A stretch of 64,000 nucleotides of DNA from Asaia bogorensis_B (GTDB lineage: Bacteria > Pseudomonadota > Alphaproteobacteria > Acetobacterales > Acetobacteraceae): the NCBI RefSeq assembly GCF_900465315.1, contig NZ_UBIX01000004.1; one strand, 5' to 3'. Below are positions 49,391-58,545 of the stretch, one piece after another. Position 1 is the stretch's first letter, and each line of letters starts with the position of its first letter. Made by a program: the position numbers and the translations under genes. The notes below the pieces were generated by a model that was given only the letters and a program-made list of their open reading frames with translations, was not told where the DNA came from and did not search any database.

Positions 49391-49494
49391 CGCCGTTCAG
49401 CCCGGCGCGGTTTTTATCCGCGTTGCTTTGATTGCCCCCGCTGGTCATTACAGGCCGCATATTCTGATCCCTGGATCTCCTGACGAGGACTCCC

Positions 49495-50637
49495 ATGGCC
49501 ACCAAGATCGATTTCTACGCTGTTCTTGAAGTCTCCCGCACAGCCTCTGCCGATGAGCTTAAAAAGGCCTATCGCAAGCAGGCCATGCGCTTTCACCCCG
49601 ACCGTAATCCGGGCGATGAAACAGCCGAGCACAAGTTCAAAGAAATCAACGAAGCCTATGATGTTCTGAAAGACGAACAGAAGCGCGCTGCCTATGACCG
49701 CTTCGGTCATGCTGCCTTTGAAAATGGCGGTATGGGCGGCGGTGGTTTCGGGGGCGGATTCGGCGGCGGTGGCCTCGATGACATCTTCGAGATGTTTGGC
49801 GACATGATGGGAGGCCGTCGTGGTGGCGGTCGTCGTCGCACCGGCAACGACATTCAGGTTCAGGTCGAAATCTCGCTTTCCGAAGCCTATGAAGGCGTCA
49901 AGAAGCCGGTCGAGATCCGTACCCGCGTTGCCTGCGAAAGCTGCCATGGTACGGGATCGGCTGACAGCAACCCCGGCGATGTGACCTGCCCAACCTGTCA
50001 TGGCGCAGGTGCCGTGCGTGCACAGCAGGGCTTTTTTCTGGTCGAGCGTCCCTGCCCCACCTGCAAGGGCTCGGGCAAGGTCGTGCGCAATCCCTGCAAA
50101 AGCTGCAAGGGAAGCGGCACAACCGAGCAGACGCGTTCGATCGAGGTTCCCATTCCCGCCGGCGTGGAAGATGGCACACGCATCCGCCTGACGGGCGAGG
50201 GCGAAGCTGGTGGCAGCGGTATCCAACCGGGCGATCTCTATGTGCATGTCGCAGTGGGTGGCAGCGATATCTTCCAGCGCGATGGCGCCAACATCTATTG
50301 CCGCGTGCCGCTTCGCATGACGCAGGCGGCGCTCGGTACGGAAATCGAGGTGCCTGTCATCGACGGCAGCCGCGCCAAGGTGAAAATTCCCGCCGGCACC
50401 CAATCGGGCGAGAATTTCCGCCTGCGTGGCAAGGGCTTCTCGGTGCTGCGCTCCAGCGCACGGGGTGATATGTATATCCAGGTTGCCGTGGAGACGCCGC
50501 ATCACCTCAACGCCCGCCAGAAAGAACTTCTCGAGGCTTTCGAGGCCGAGGCTGGTGAGGCGCAGGAGCAGGAAAAGGCCAATCCCGAGCACACGGGGTT
50601 CTTCGCCAAGGTCAAGGACTTCTTCGAAGGGAAGTAA
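49495..50637 (+). CDS. dnaJ: Chaperone protein DnaJ (Hsp40)
   Basis: DnaJ delivers substrates to DnaK and stimulates its ATPase. The 380-aa product has a J domain (residues 5-70) with the HPD motif in RFHPDRNPGD. A Gly/Phe-rich linker (GGMGGGGFGGGFGGGG) follows, then the zinc domain with four CxxCxGxG repeats (CESCHGTG, CPTCHGAG, CPTCKGSG, CKSCKGSG) and two C-terminal substrate domains. GAGGA lies 5 nt before the ATG. dapB begins 5 bp after its stop, so these two are co-transcribed, an arrangement I would expect in related genomes. Confidence 0.97.
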   Translation: MATKIDFYAVLEVSRTASADELKKAYRKQAMRFHPDRNPGDETAEHKFKEINEAYDVLKDEQKRAAYDRFGHAAFENGGMGGGGFGGGFGGGGLDDIFEMFGDMMGGRRGGGRRRTGNDIQVQVEISLSEAYEGVKKPVEIRTRVACESCHGTGSADSNPGDVTCPTCHGAGAVRAQQGFFLVERPCPTCKGSGKVVRNPCKSCKGSGTTEQTRSIEVPIPAGVEDGTRIRLTGEGEAGGSGIQPGDLYVHVAVGGSDIFQRDGANIYCRVPLRMTQAALGTEIEVPVIDGSRAKVKIPAGTQSGENFRLRGKGFSVLRSSARGDMYIQVAVETPHHLNARQKELLEAFEAEAGEAQEQEKANPEHTGFFAKVKDFFEGK

Positions 50638-50642
50638 GAGCC

Positions 50643-51386
50643 ATGCGTATCGGCATTGCAGGTATCACCGGTCGCCTCGGCGCGCTTTGCGTCGAGGAAG
50701 TCGCGGCATCCGGGCTTGAGCTCTCCGGTGGGCTGGCACGCAAGGCCGATCCGCAGAAGCGGATCATGACAGATCCGGCTCAGCTGGCCGCGTGCAGCGA
50801 TGTTGTGATCGATGTCAGCAGCCCGGCTGCGATACTGGCCAACGCCGAAGCCTTCTCGCAGGCCGGCTGCGGCTGGGTGATTGGGACAACAGGGTTCGGC
50901 GCGGCGGAAGAACTGGCCATTCGCGCAGCCGCAACGCGGATCCCGGTGCTGCGGGCTGCCAATTTCGCACCCGGCCTGACCATGTTGCTCGATCTGGCAC
51001 GTCAGCTCGGCGCCAGACTGCCGGCTCATGAATATGATGCTGAAATTCTGGAAACGCATCACCGCCAGAAGCGCGATGCCCCTTCCGGCACGGCCCTCGC
51101 CATTGGTGAGCGCCTTGCCGAGGGCCGTGGTGTCGCACTGAACGACGTCATGGAAGTCAATCGCTCAGGCGTACGGGGTGAGGAGGCTATCGGTTTTGCC
51201 TCACTGCGGGCCGGGCAGATTGTGGGCGAGCACAGCCTGATCCTGACTTCAGGTACGGAACAGATTACCCTGTCGCATCGTGCTTTCGACCGACGGGTCT
51301 TTGCCCAGGGTGCTGTAAAGGCTGCCCGCTTTGTGGCAGGTAAACCTGCCGGGTTATATGAGATGACGGAAATATTCGGCGGCTGA
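50643..51386 (+). CDS. dapB: 4-hydroxy-tetrahydrodipicolinate reductase
   Basis: DapB makes tetrahydrodipicolinate in the lysine/diaminopimelate pathway, feeding peptidoglycan. The 247-aa product has the dinucleotide-binding GIAGITGRLG (GxxGxxG), VVIDVSSPAA, the GTTGF loop, the family signature EILETHHRQKRDAPSGTALAI (catalytic His and Lys) and FAQGAVKAARFVAGKPAGLY near the end. It is slightly shorter than E. coli DapB (about 270 aa) because the N-terminal domain is compact; all catalytic parts are present. It follows dnaJ by 5 bp. Confidence 0.95.
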   Translation: MRIGIAGITGRLGALCVEEVAASGLELSGGLARKADPQKRIMTDPAQLAACSDVVIDVSSPAAILANAEAFSQAGCGWVIGTTGFGAAEELAIRAAATRIPVLRAANFAPGLTMLLDLARQLGARLPAHEYDAEILETHHRQKRDAPSGTALAIGERLAEGRGVALNDVMEVNRSGVRGEEAIGFASLRAGQIVGEHSLILTSGTEQITLSHRAFDRRVFAQGAVKAARFVAGKPAGLYEMTEIFGG

Positions 51387-51532
51387 AACGGGCCTGCCTT
51401 GCGTCTGAAACATAACAAACGCTTGACCCCTGCGGCTGTATGCCTCTAAGGACAGCCCTCTCTTGCGGGTCGGGCGCAGGTTGTCGCACGTCCGTACTCC
51501 TTTCTTTCACTCATTCCCTGCGAGGTCCCTGA

Positions 51533-52720
51533 GTGCGTAACTACGGCGAATTTCTCTTCACATCGGAATCCGTTTCTGAAGGTCATCCGGACAAGGTCTC
51601 TGACCGTATCAGCGATACCGTTCTGGACGCTTATCTGGAAGCAGACCCGGAAGCCCGCGTTGCGTGCGAAACCCTCTGCACCACCAACCGTGTCGTTCTG
51701 GCCGGTGAAGTTCGTGGTCCGGCTTCGATCACCAGCGAATTGCTGATCGAGCGCGCCCGTCACGCCATCAAGGATATTGGTTACGACCAGGAAGGTTTCT
51801 CCTGGAAGAACGCCGAAATCACCTCCCTGCTGCACGCGCAGTCCGCTGACATCGCTGTTGGCGTCGATAGCGCTGGCGAGAAGGATGAAGGCGCAGGCGA
51901 CCAGGGCATCATGTTCGGCTTCGCCACCCGCGAGACCGAGCACCTGATGCCGGCCCCGCTCTATTACGCGCAGTCGATCCTCGAGAAGGTTCGTGACTAC
52001 CGCAAGAGCGGCCATGCTCTGGGCGTCGGCCTGCTGCCGGATGCCAAGAGCCAGGTCACGCTGCGTTATGTCGATGGCAAGCCCGTTGGCGCGACGTCAG
52101 TCGTGATCTCGACGCAGCATATCGAGGGCATGCGCCAGAACACCATTCGCGAAATGCTGCGCGAAGTGGTTCGTGAAGTCCTGCCGGAAGGCTGGATGTG
52201 CCCGGAAGAAGAATTCTACGTCAATCCGACGGGTAACTTCGTGATCGGTGGTCCCGATGGCGATGCCGGCCTGACGGGTCGCAAGATCATTGTCGACACC
52301 TACGGTGGTGCAGCCCCCCATGGCGGCGGCGCCTTCTCGGGCAAGGACCCCACCAAGGTTGACCGTTCGGCTGCCTATGCCGCGCGCTACCTGGCCAAGA
52401 ACGTGGTTGCTGCCGGTCTTTCCGATCGCTGCACCATCCAGCTCAGCTACGCCATTGGCGTGTCCAAGCCGCTCTCGGTCTATGTGGATCTCGATGGCAC
52501 GGGCAAGGATATCGACGAAGCCCGTCTCGGCAAGCTGCTGAACGAAATGGTCGATCTCTCGCCGCGCGGTATCCGCAAGCATCTGCGCCTGAATCGTCCG
52601 ATCTATGTGCCGACCTCGGCCTATGGCCATTTCGGTCGCGTGCCCGATCCGGTGCTGGACAACTTCACGTGGGAGCAGACCGATCTGGTCAGCTCGCTGC
52701 GCGGTGCCCTCAACCGCTGA
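51533..52720 (+). CDS. metK: S-adenosylmethionine synthetase
   Basis: MetK makes S-adenosylmethionine from methionine and ATP. The 395-aa product has the ATP motif SEGHPDKVSDRISD, the hexapeptide GAGDQGIMFG and the P-loop-like GGGAFSGKDPTKVDRSAAYA. It starts with GTG at 51533, with GAGG 7 nt upstream. SAM made here serves SpeD, TrmB and AhcY, all in this window. The 146-bp leader (51387-51532) contains TTGACC at 51422-51427 as a possible -35, but I could not recognise a SAM riboswitch in it. trmB follows after 9 bp in the same frame. Confidence 0.97.
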   Translation: MRNYGEFLFTSESVSEGHPDKVSDRISDTVLDAYLEADPEARVACETLCTTNRVVLAGEVRGPASITSELLIERARHAIKDIGYDQEGFSWKNAEITSLLHAQSADIAVGVDSAGEKDEGAGDQGIMFGFATRETEHLMPAPLYYAQSILEKVRDYRKSGHALGVGLLPDAKSQVTLRYVDGKPVGATSVVISTQHIEGMRQNTIREMLREVVREVLPEGWMCPEEEFYVNPTGNFVIGGPDGDAGLTGRKIIVDTYGGAAPHGGGAFSGKDPTKVDRSAAYAARYLAKNVVAAGLSDRCTIQLSYAIGVSKPLSVYVDLDGTGKDIDEARLGKLLNEMVDLSPRGIRKHLRLNRPIYVPTSAYGHFGRVPDPVLDNFTWEQTDLVSSLRGALNR

Positions 52721-52729
52721 GGTCCCCAA

Positions 52730-53443
52730 CTGTCTGACACCTCTCTCAAGTCCCAGCCTGAGCGGCTTTATGGCCGCCAGCGCGGGCACCCGCTCCGCGC
52801 CCGCCAGCAGCGCCTCCTCGACGAGGCACTGCCCAGGCTCCGTCTGAACCCCGATCAGGCCGCCGTTCCGCAGGCCGCCTTCACTGGCGCTCCTGTTCAG
52901 GGCGTCTGGCTTGAAATCGGGTTCGGCGGCGGCGAACATGCGCTCGATCAGTCACAGCGCAATCCGGATGTCGGCTATATTGCCGCCGAGGTTTTCGAGA
53001 ACGGGCTGTGCTCGCTCATGTCCCGCATCGTACCGGAAGGCGAAGAGGACACGATCACCCCGCCGGATCATTTCCGTATCTGGCCCGATGATGCGCGTCA
53101 GCTGCTGAAATCCCTGCCCGATGGCTGCCTCGACCGCGCCTATCTGATGTTCCCCGATCCGTGGCCCAAGGCGCGCCATGCCAAGCGTCGCTTCATCCAC
53201 CCGGAGAATATTCGCGAACTGGCCCGCCTGTTGAAGCCCGGCGCCGTCTGGCGCGTTGCGAGCGATCATCCCGTCTATCAGGACTGGGTGTTCGAGATCA
53301 TGGGCGCGCAGGATCTATTCGATGCGCCCCCGCCTGCCAAAGGCGAGCGCCCCGAAGGCTGGTCACCCACACGCTATGAAGCCAAGGCCTACCGCGAAGG
53401 CCGCGTGCCGTTCTACTGGACGTTCACGCGCCGCGGTGCCTGA
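52730..53443 (+). CDS. trmB: tRNA (guanine-N7-)-methyltransferase TrmB (probable CTG start)
   Basis: TrmB methylates G46 of tRNA using SAM. The 237-aa product has PERLYGRQRGHPLR at the N-terminus, SAM motif I WLEIGFGGGEHAL, then YIAAEVFENGLCSL, the signature MFPDPWPKARHAKRRFIHPE and VASDHPVYQDWV. The only ATG in frame (53018) comes after motif I and cannot give an active enzyme. Between the metK stop (52718-52720) and 53018 there is no ATG, GTG or TTG in frame. CTG at 52730 has GAGGT six bases upstream and yields the family N-terminus (x-SDTSLKSQPERLYGRQRGHP), so it is taken as the start. Sequencing error is the main alternative. Confidence 0.88.
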   Translation: MSDTSLKSQPERLYGRQRGHPLRARQQRLLDEALPRLRLNPDQAAVPQAAFTGAPVQGVWLEIGFGGGEHALDQSQRNPDVGYIAAEVFENGLCSLMSRIVPEGEEDTITPPDHFRIWPDDARQLLKSLPDGCLDRAYLMFPDPWPKARHAKRRFIHPENIRELARLLKPGAVWRVASDHPVYQDWVFEIMGAQDLFDAPPPAKGERPEGWSPTRYEAKAYREGRVPFYWTFTRRGA

Positions 53444-53467
53444 TACCGAGTTGGATCGGAACACCGC

Positions 53468-55111
53468 ATGAGCACGCAAATCGAACGCGAGGAAATGGAA
53501 TTCGACGTGGTGATCGTCGGCGGAGGGCCCGCCGGCCTCTCCGCCGCCATCCGATTGCGTCAACTCATGCCGGAAGCCACGATCTGCCTTGTTGAAAAAG
53601 GCAGCGAAATCGGGGCGCATATCGTCTCGGGTGCGGTGATCGAACCCCGCGCCCTGGCCGAGCTCTTCCCCGACTGGCAGGAACGCGGCGCACCGCTGAA
53701 AACCCCGGTGACGGAAGAAAAAGTGCTTTTCCTGACCGAAAAGCGCGGCTTCGCCATCCCTTTCATCGACAAGCTCATGCCCGCCATGGCCAATCACGGC
53801 AATTATGTCGTGTCCCTGGGCGAGGTCTGCCGCTGGCTCGGCGCCCAGGCCGAGGAAATGGGCGTCGAGATCTATCCCGGCTTTGCCGCCGCCGAACCCT
53901 ATATCGAGGATGGCCGCCTGTGCGGTGTCATCACCGGTGATATGGGCGTCACGCGTGAGGGCGAGCAGGGGCCGAACTTCGCACCCGGCATGATCCTGCG
54001 GGCAAAACAGACCATCCTGACCGAGGGCGTGCGCGGCTCGATCAGCCAGCGCGTGATGAAGCAGTTCAATCTGCGTCAGGGTGTGGACCCGCAGACCTAT
54101 GGGCTGGGCATCAAGGAAGTCTGGGAAATCCCCGCCGAGAAGCACAAGCCCGGCTTCGTGCAGCACAGCTTTGGCTGGCCGATGGATGACGGCACCTATG
54201 GCGGCGCCTGGCTCTATCATTTTGGCGAAAACCTTGTCTCCTACGGTTTTGTCACCGGGCTGGATTACAGCAATACCTGGCTCTCTCCCTTTCAGGAGAT
54301 GCAGCGCCTCAAGACCCATCCTGAATTTGCGAAGCATCTCGAAGGCGGTCGCCGTCTGATCTATGGCGCGCGTGCCCTGTCAGAGGGTGGCTTCCAGTCC
54401 CTGCCGCGTCTGTCCTTTCCGGGTGGCGTTCTGGCGGGTGATTCCGCAGGCTTCCTGAACATGCCCAAGATCAAGGGCACGCATACCGCCATGAAATCCG
54501 GCATGCTGGCCGCCGAAGCCGTGGCCGAGGCGCTGGGGGGAGAAGGCCCCTGCGAGGCCACAAGCTATACGCGCCGTTTCAAGAGTTCATGGCTGTTCAA
54601 GGAGTTGTTCGAGGCCCGCAATGTGCGCCCTGCCTTTGCCCGCTGGGGCAATCGCCTTGGCGCGCTTTATGCCGGAATCGACAGCCTGATTTTCCGTGGC
54701 CGCGCACCCTGGACGCTGCATTTCCGTCATACGGATCATGAAGCGCTCAAGCCTGCCGAGCAGTGCAAGCCCATTGCCTATCCGAAGCCGGATGGCACGC
54801 TGACCTTCGATCTCACCTCATCGGTGTTCCTGTCGGGCACCAATCATGAGGAGGACCAGCCGGTCCATTTGAAGCTGCGTGACCCGTCGAAATGGCTACC
54901 GGTCAACTGGGGCATTTTCCGCTCACCTGAAAGCCGCTACTGCCCGGCCGGTGTGTATGAGGCGCTGGAGGAAAACAGCACCATGCGCCTGCAGATCAAC
55001 GCGCAGAACTGCGTGCACTGCAAGACCTGCGACATCAAGGATCCAACGCAGAATATCGACTGGTGTGTGCCCGAAGGGGCCGGTGGACCGAATTATCCTG
55101 TCGGTATGTGA
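53468..55111 (+). CDS. Electron transfer flavoprotein-ubiquinone oxidoreductase
   Basis: ETF-QO passes electrons from ETF to ubiquinone at the inner membrane. The 547-aa product has the FAD dinucleotide motif VVIVGGGPAGLSAAIRLRQ, EKGSEIGAHIVSGAVIEP, VLAGDSAGFLNMPKIKGTHTAM, a quinone-region stretch around LVSYGFVTGLDYSN, and the C-terminal 4Fe-4S ligands C-x2-C-x2-C plus a later C (NCVHCKTCDIKDPTQNIDWC). The length is normal. It lies 24 bp after trmB and 59 bp before etfB. The three ETF genes together connect acyl-CoA or dimethylglycine-type dehydrogenases to respiration. Confidence 0.96.
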   Translation: MSTQIEREEMEFDVVIVGGGPAGLSAAIRLRQLMPEATICLVEKGSEIGAHIVSGAVIEPRALAELFPDWQERGAPLKTPVTEEKVLFLTEKRGFAIPFIDKLMPAMANHGNYVVSLGEVCRWLGAQAEEMGVEIYPGFAAAEPYIEDGRLCGVITGDMGVTREGEQGPNFAPGMILRAKQTILTEGVRGSISQRVMKQFNLRQGVDPQTYGLGIKEVWEIPAEKHKPGFVQHSFGWPMDDGTYGGAWLYHFGENLVSYGFVTGLDYSNTWLSPFQEMQRLKTHPEFAKHLEGGRRLIYGARALSEGGFQSLPRLSFPGGVLAGDSAGFLNMPKIKGTHTAMKSGMLAAEAVAEALGGEGPCEATSYTRRFKSSWLFKELFEARNVRPAFARWGNRLGALYAGIDSLIFRGRAPWTLHFRHTDHEALKPAEQCKPIAYPKPDGTLTFDLTSSVFLSGTNHEEDQPVHLKLRDPSKWLPVNWGIFRSPESRYCPAGVYEALEENSTMRLQINAQNCVHCKTCDIKDPTQNIDWCVPEGAGGPNYPVGM

Positions 55112-55170
55112 TTTTGAGTCGCAATAAGGTATGAACCCTGACGACAAATTCCAGGATCGGCGAGAAACAG

Positions 55171-55920
55171 ATGAAGATAGTGGTCCCGGTCAAGCGGGTG
55201 GTGGATTACAACATCAAGCCCCGCGTCAAGGCCGATAACAGCGGCGTCGACACGCAAGGCGTGAAGATGTCGATGAATCCCTTCGATGAAATTGCTGTCG
55301 AAGAAGCCGTCAGGCTTCGCGAAAAAGGCGCTGCCTCCGAAATCGTGGTGGTGACCATCGGCGTGGCCGAGGCCCAGCCCGTTCTGCGTACGGCCATGGC
55401 CATGGGTGCCGATCGTGCCATTCTGGTGCAGACCGATGCCGAGCTGGAGCCGCTGGCTGTCGCGAAGCTGCTCAAGGCCATCGTCGATCGCGAAAATCCT
55501 GGTCTGGTCATCATGGGCAAGCAGGCCATTGATGACGACATGAATGCGACCGGCCAGATCCTGGCAGCACGCCTCAACTGGCCGCAGGGCACGTTTGCCA
55601 GCTCGGTTGCCGTCGAGGACGGGCGCATTACCGTGGTGCGTGAAGCCGATGGCGGGCTCGAAACAGTGCGTCTGGCACTCCCGGCCGTGGTCACCACCGA
55701 TCTGCGCCTCAACGAGCCGCGCTATGCCACCATGCCCAACATCATGAAGGCCAAGAAAAAGCCGCTTGAGACCATCGCTGCCGATACGCTGGGCGTGGAC
55801 ATCACGCCGCGTCTGGAAACAGTGAAGGTGGTCGAGCCGCCCGTGCGTCAGGCCGGTATCAAGGTATCGAGCGTTGCCGAGCTGGTTGGCAAGCTGCGTG
55901 ACGAAGCGAAGGTGATCTGA
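55171..55920 (+). CDS. etfB: Electron transfer flavoprotein subunit beta
   Basis: EtfB is the small subunit of the ETF heterodimer; it binds AMP and contacts EtfA. The 249-aa product has KIVVPVKRVVDYNIKPRVKA at the start, MSMNPFDEIAVEEAVRLREKG, GKQAIDDDMNATGQILAARL (family signature) and RLNEPRYATMPNIMKAKKKP, the recognition-loop region. It is ATG-started after GGCGAGA. Spacing to etfA is only 2 bp, so the two subunits are made together. Confidence 0.97.
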   Translation: MKIVVPVKRVVDYNIKPRVKADNSGVDTQGVKMSMNPFDEIAVEEAVRLREKGAASEIVVVTIGVAEAQPVLRTAMAMGADRAILVQTDAELEPLAVAKLLKAIVDRENPGLVIMGKQAIDDDMNATGQILAARLNWPQGTFASSVAVEDGRITVVREADGGLETVRLALPAVVTTDLRLNEPRYATMPNIMKAKKKPLETIAADTLGVDITPRLETVKVVEPPVRQAGIKVSSVAELVGKLRDEAKVI

Positions 55921-55922
55921 TC

Positions 55923-56837
55923 ATGACAACTCTGGTTCTGATCGAAGCCGAAGGCACCGCCATCAAGAAGGCAAGCCTCTCTGCCGTTGCCGCAGCCCGC
56001 CATTTCGGTGCTGTCGATGTGCTGCTGATCGGCGCAGAAGGTGCCCAGGAAGCCGCGAAGATCGAGGGGATCACCCGCGTTCTTCATGCAGACTCCACAC
56101 CGCATCTGGCCGAGTGCATTGCCGCCCTGATTGCCGATCGCGCCAAGGATTACGATCATATCGTTTCCGCCGCGACGGCTTATGGCAAGAACACCCTGCC
56201 CCGCGTGGCTGGTCTGCTGGATGTGCAGCCGATCACTGAAGTGGTCGAGATCATCGACGCCGATACCTTCGTGCGTCCGATCTATGCCGGTAGCGCGCTT
56301 TCCACCGTGCGGTCGCGCGATGCGATCAAGGTGCTGACCGTGCGTAACGCCAATTTCGAAGCCGCCAAGCTGGGCGACGCCTCGGCGCCGATCGAAGCCG
56401 TCTCTGCTGCGGTCGAGGTGCCGGACGCCGAATATGTTGGCATCGAGCTGACTCATTCCGACCGCCCCGAACTGGAATCGGCTCGTGTGGTGATCTCGGG
56501 TGGGCGCGGCCTGAAGGATGCAGCCAATTTCAAGCTGCTCGAGCCTGTGGCCGACAAGCTGGGCGCTGCCATTGGTGCGTCGCGCGCGGCGGTGGATGCC
56601 GGGTTTGCCCCGAACGAAATGCAGGTCGGTCAGACCGGCAAGATCGTGGCACCTGATCTCTATATCGCTGTCGGTCTTTCAGGCGCCATCCAGCATCTGG
56701 CAGGCATGAAGGACAGCCGCGTAATCGTGGCAATCAACATGGACCCTGAAGCCCCGATCTTCAACGTGGCCGATTACGGCCTCGTGGGCGATCTGTTCGA
56801 GATCCTGCCCCAGCTCAAGGCCGAACTGGGCGCCTGA
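55923..56837 (+). CDS. etfA: Electron transfer flavoprotein subunit alpha
   Basis: EtfA binds FAD and receives electrons from dehydrogenases, passing them to ETF-QO. The 304-aa product has an N-terminal Rossmann-like half (TTLVLIEAEGTAIKKASLSA). The FAD-binding C-terminal half has VVISGGRGLKDAANFKLLEP, GASRAAVDAGFAPNEMQVGQTGK, LYIAVGLSGAIQHLAGMKDS and the signature INMDPEAPIFNVADYGLVGD. The operon ends with a wobble-containing hairpin just after the stop. Confidence 0.97.
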   Translation: MTTLVLIEAEGTAIKKASLSAVAAARHFGAVDVLLIGAEGAQEAAKIEGITRVLHADSTPHLAECIAALIADRAKDYDHIVSAATAYGKNTLPRVAGLLDVQPITEVVEIIDADTFVRPIYAGSALSTVRSRDAIKVLTVRNANFEAAKLGDASAPIEAVSAAVEVPDAEYVGIELTHSDRPELESARVVISGGRGLKDAANFKLLEPVADKLGAAIGASRAAVDAGFAPNEMQVGQTGKIVAPDLYIAVGLSGAIQHLAGMKDSRVIVAINMDPEAPIFNVADYGLVGDLFEILPQLKAELGA

Positions 56838-56844
56838 ACACGTC

Positions 56845-56879
56845 CCGGACCTGCCCCTTTTTCAGCGAGGCAGGTTCGG
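56845..56879 (+). terminator. Stem-loop after etfA
   Basis: CCGGACCTGCC (56845-56855) pairs with GGCAGGTTCGG (56869-56879), with one wobble and a 13-nt loop. There is no clear T run after it; termination is inferred. Confidence 0.5.
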
Positions 56880-57286
56880 TTCCCTACGGCCAGATCATTC
56901 TGGCTCGTAGTCTGGCGCCAGAGCGCCGCATTACCCCTCTCCGGTCGGATGCACTACGGAGGGGAAGGCTTTTCCCCTGGTCTCGCAACGCCCCATCCCA
57001 GCCATCGCGATACGCGGCAGCGACGCATCCTGCTTGTGCCAATACGGTTCGGGAGGGAGGCCAGTCCTACCGGCGATAAGCGGCTTGCCAGCGCTTTTCA
57101 GCAAGACGGTATCGAACCGATCTGATTTCGCGCGCCCGCAAGCCGTATCAAGGTCGAGCGCGCTCATAACTCCACCATGATTGCCGCCATACCCAAGCGC
57201 CTCACAACACCGATCATGCCCCGACGAAACGGAATCTTTCCTGCGGGACAGCTTTCCATTGTTTTTCGGCGTCGCATGGGACATGC
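56880..57286. other. Intergenic stretch, about 400 bp, no gene recognised
   Basis: Between etfA and the purine-salvage pair I see no convincing coding frame. Open frames here, including one of 127 codons on the minus strand at 56931-57314, lack a ribosome-binding site and family resemblance. No tRNA, IS remnant or obvious repeat is present. The 3' end must hold the promoter for the 57295 gene. Confidence 0.5.
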
Positions 57287-57296
57287 TTGTATACAT
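57287..57296. promoter_or_regulatory. Possible GntR/FadR-type operator over the allantoate hydrolase start
   Basis: TTGTATACAT (57287-57296) is a near-palindrome whose TGTATACA core is symmetric. It fits the t.GTa.tAC.a form described for FadR-subfamily GntR repressors. It overlaps the proposed start codon. No GntR gene is in the window, so this is a weak call. Confidence 0.3.
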
Positions 57297-58545
57297 GACC
57301 CAGATCATGGACATTCAGGCAGGCGGCGCCCGGGCCCGGGCGCGTTGCGACGAACTCGGTATCGCTCCCTATAGCGACCAGAGTGACGGACTCTTTCGCC
57401 CCTATCTCGGCCCGGCGCACAGGGCCACGATCGGCAGACTGGCCCAGTGGATGGACCAGGCGGGCATGAGTGTTGAAACCGATGCCGTGGGAAACCTCGT
57501 CGGGCATTATGCGGGTGTGACACCCGACGCACCCGCTCTGCTGATCGGCTCGCATGTGGACAGCGTGCGTGATGGTGGGCGCTATGACGGCATGCTCGGT
57601 GTGTTGCTCGGCATCGAGACCGTAGCCTATTTCAACGAGCGCGGCCTCAGACTGCCTTTTGCGCTTGAGGTCATCGGTTTCGGAGATGAGGAAGGCTCCC
57701 GTTTTCCCACCTATATGATGGGCTCGCGCTCTGCTGCCGGCATGAAGCAGCAGATCGATGACAGCATCACCGATCGCGATGGCGTGTCACTGCGTCAGGC
57801 CCTTGCGGATTGGGGGCTGGATGTCTCGCGCTTTCATACCGCCAGACGGCAGAACGTCTTCGCCTATATCGAAGCGCATATCGAGCAGGCCCCCCACCTG
57901 GAGCGCGCCAGTCTGCCGCTCGGCCTGGTGCGGGGCATCGCCTCTCAATATCGCTTTCGCGTCACACTGACAGGCGAGGCAGACCACGCCGGAACGGCCA
58001 TGCACGAACGTCGCGATGCCCTGGCCGCCGCCGCCGAGGCAATTTCGGCCATCGAGCGCATCGGCGCACAGGACCCGGTCGATCTGGTGACGACAGTGGG
58101 CTGGCTGACTGTCGAGAACGGCGCCCCCAATATCGTGCCGGGCAAGGTCGCTCTGACCATCGACATCCGGGCGGTGACACCCGGTGTGCGTGAAAGCGCT
58201 GCCCAGGAAGTCAGTGACACGCTGCAGGCCATCTGCACACGCAGGCGCATCCGTCTCGATATCGAGCGCATACAGGATCTGGCTGGCGCGCTTTGCGATG
58301 AACGCCTGACATCCCTGCTTGGCCGCGCCGTGGAAGAACGGCAGGGCAACACGCCCCCCATGCTGCTCAGTCAGGCCGGGCATGATGCCATGATCATGGC
58401 CAATCTCGCCCCCATGACCATGCTGTTCATCCGCTGCAAGGGCGGAATCAGCCACAACCCAGCAGAATCTGTCGATGACGCCGATGTCGAGGCGGCGCAT
58501 CAGGCCCTGGTGACCTTCGTCACGCGACTTGGAGAAACGATGTGA
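57295..58545 (+). CDS. Allantoate amidohydrolase (M20 family, PucF/AllC-like)
   Basis: This is an M20-family metal-dependent amidohydrolase of about 416 aa. Metal ligands and catalytic motifs are visible: LLIGSHVDSVRDGGRYDGML (His, Asp), FGDEEGSRFP (catalytic Glu pair), YIEAHIEQAP and the terminal HNPAESV. The dimerisation domain carries GEADHAGTAM. The family includes allantoate amidohydrolases, N-carbamoyl amino-acid hydrolases and beta-ureidopropionases. Coupling to an ureidoglycine aminotransferase gene strongly favours allantoate. The start is uncertain: ATG at 57283, 57295 or 57307. The longer frame to 57181 is not supported. The next gene starts within its stop (GTGA). Confidence 0.85.
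   Translation: MTQIMDIQAGGARARARCDELGIAPYSDQSDGLFRPYLGPAHRATIGRLAQWMDQAGMSVETDAVGNLVGHYAGVTPDAPALLIGSHVDSVRDGGRYDGMLGVLLGIETVAYFNERGLRLPFALEVIGFGDEEGSRFPTYMMGSRSAAGMKQQIDDSITDRDGVSLRQALADWGLDVSRFHTARRQNVFAYIEAHIEQAPHLERASLPLGLVRGIASQYRFRVTLTGEADHAGTAMHERRDALAAAAEAISAIERIGAQDPVDLVTTVGWLTVENGAPNIVPGKVALTIDIRAVTPGVRESAAQEVSDTLQAICTRRRIRLDIERIQDLAGALCDERLTSLLGRAVEERQGNTPPMLLSQAGHDAMIMANLAPMTMLFIRCKGGISHNPAESVDDADVEAAHQALVTFVTRLGETM

Noticed and set aside
51387..51532. Possible SAM-sensing riboswitch before metK
   Set aside because: I looked for SAM-II, SAM-V and SAM/SAH-type conserved cores and stems and did not find a convincing match; a covariance-model search would settle it.
56931..57314. 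127-codon minus-strand frame downstream of etfA
   Set aside because: No ribosome-binding site or family resemblance, and it overlaps the start of the allantoate hydrolase gene.
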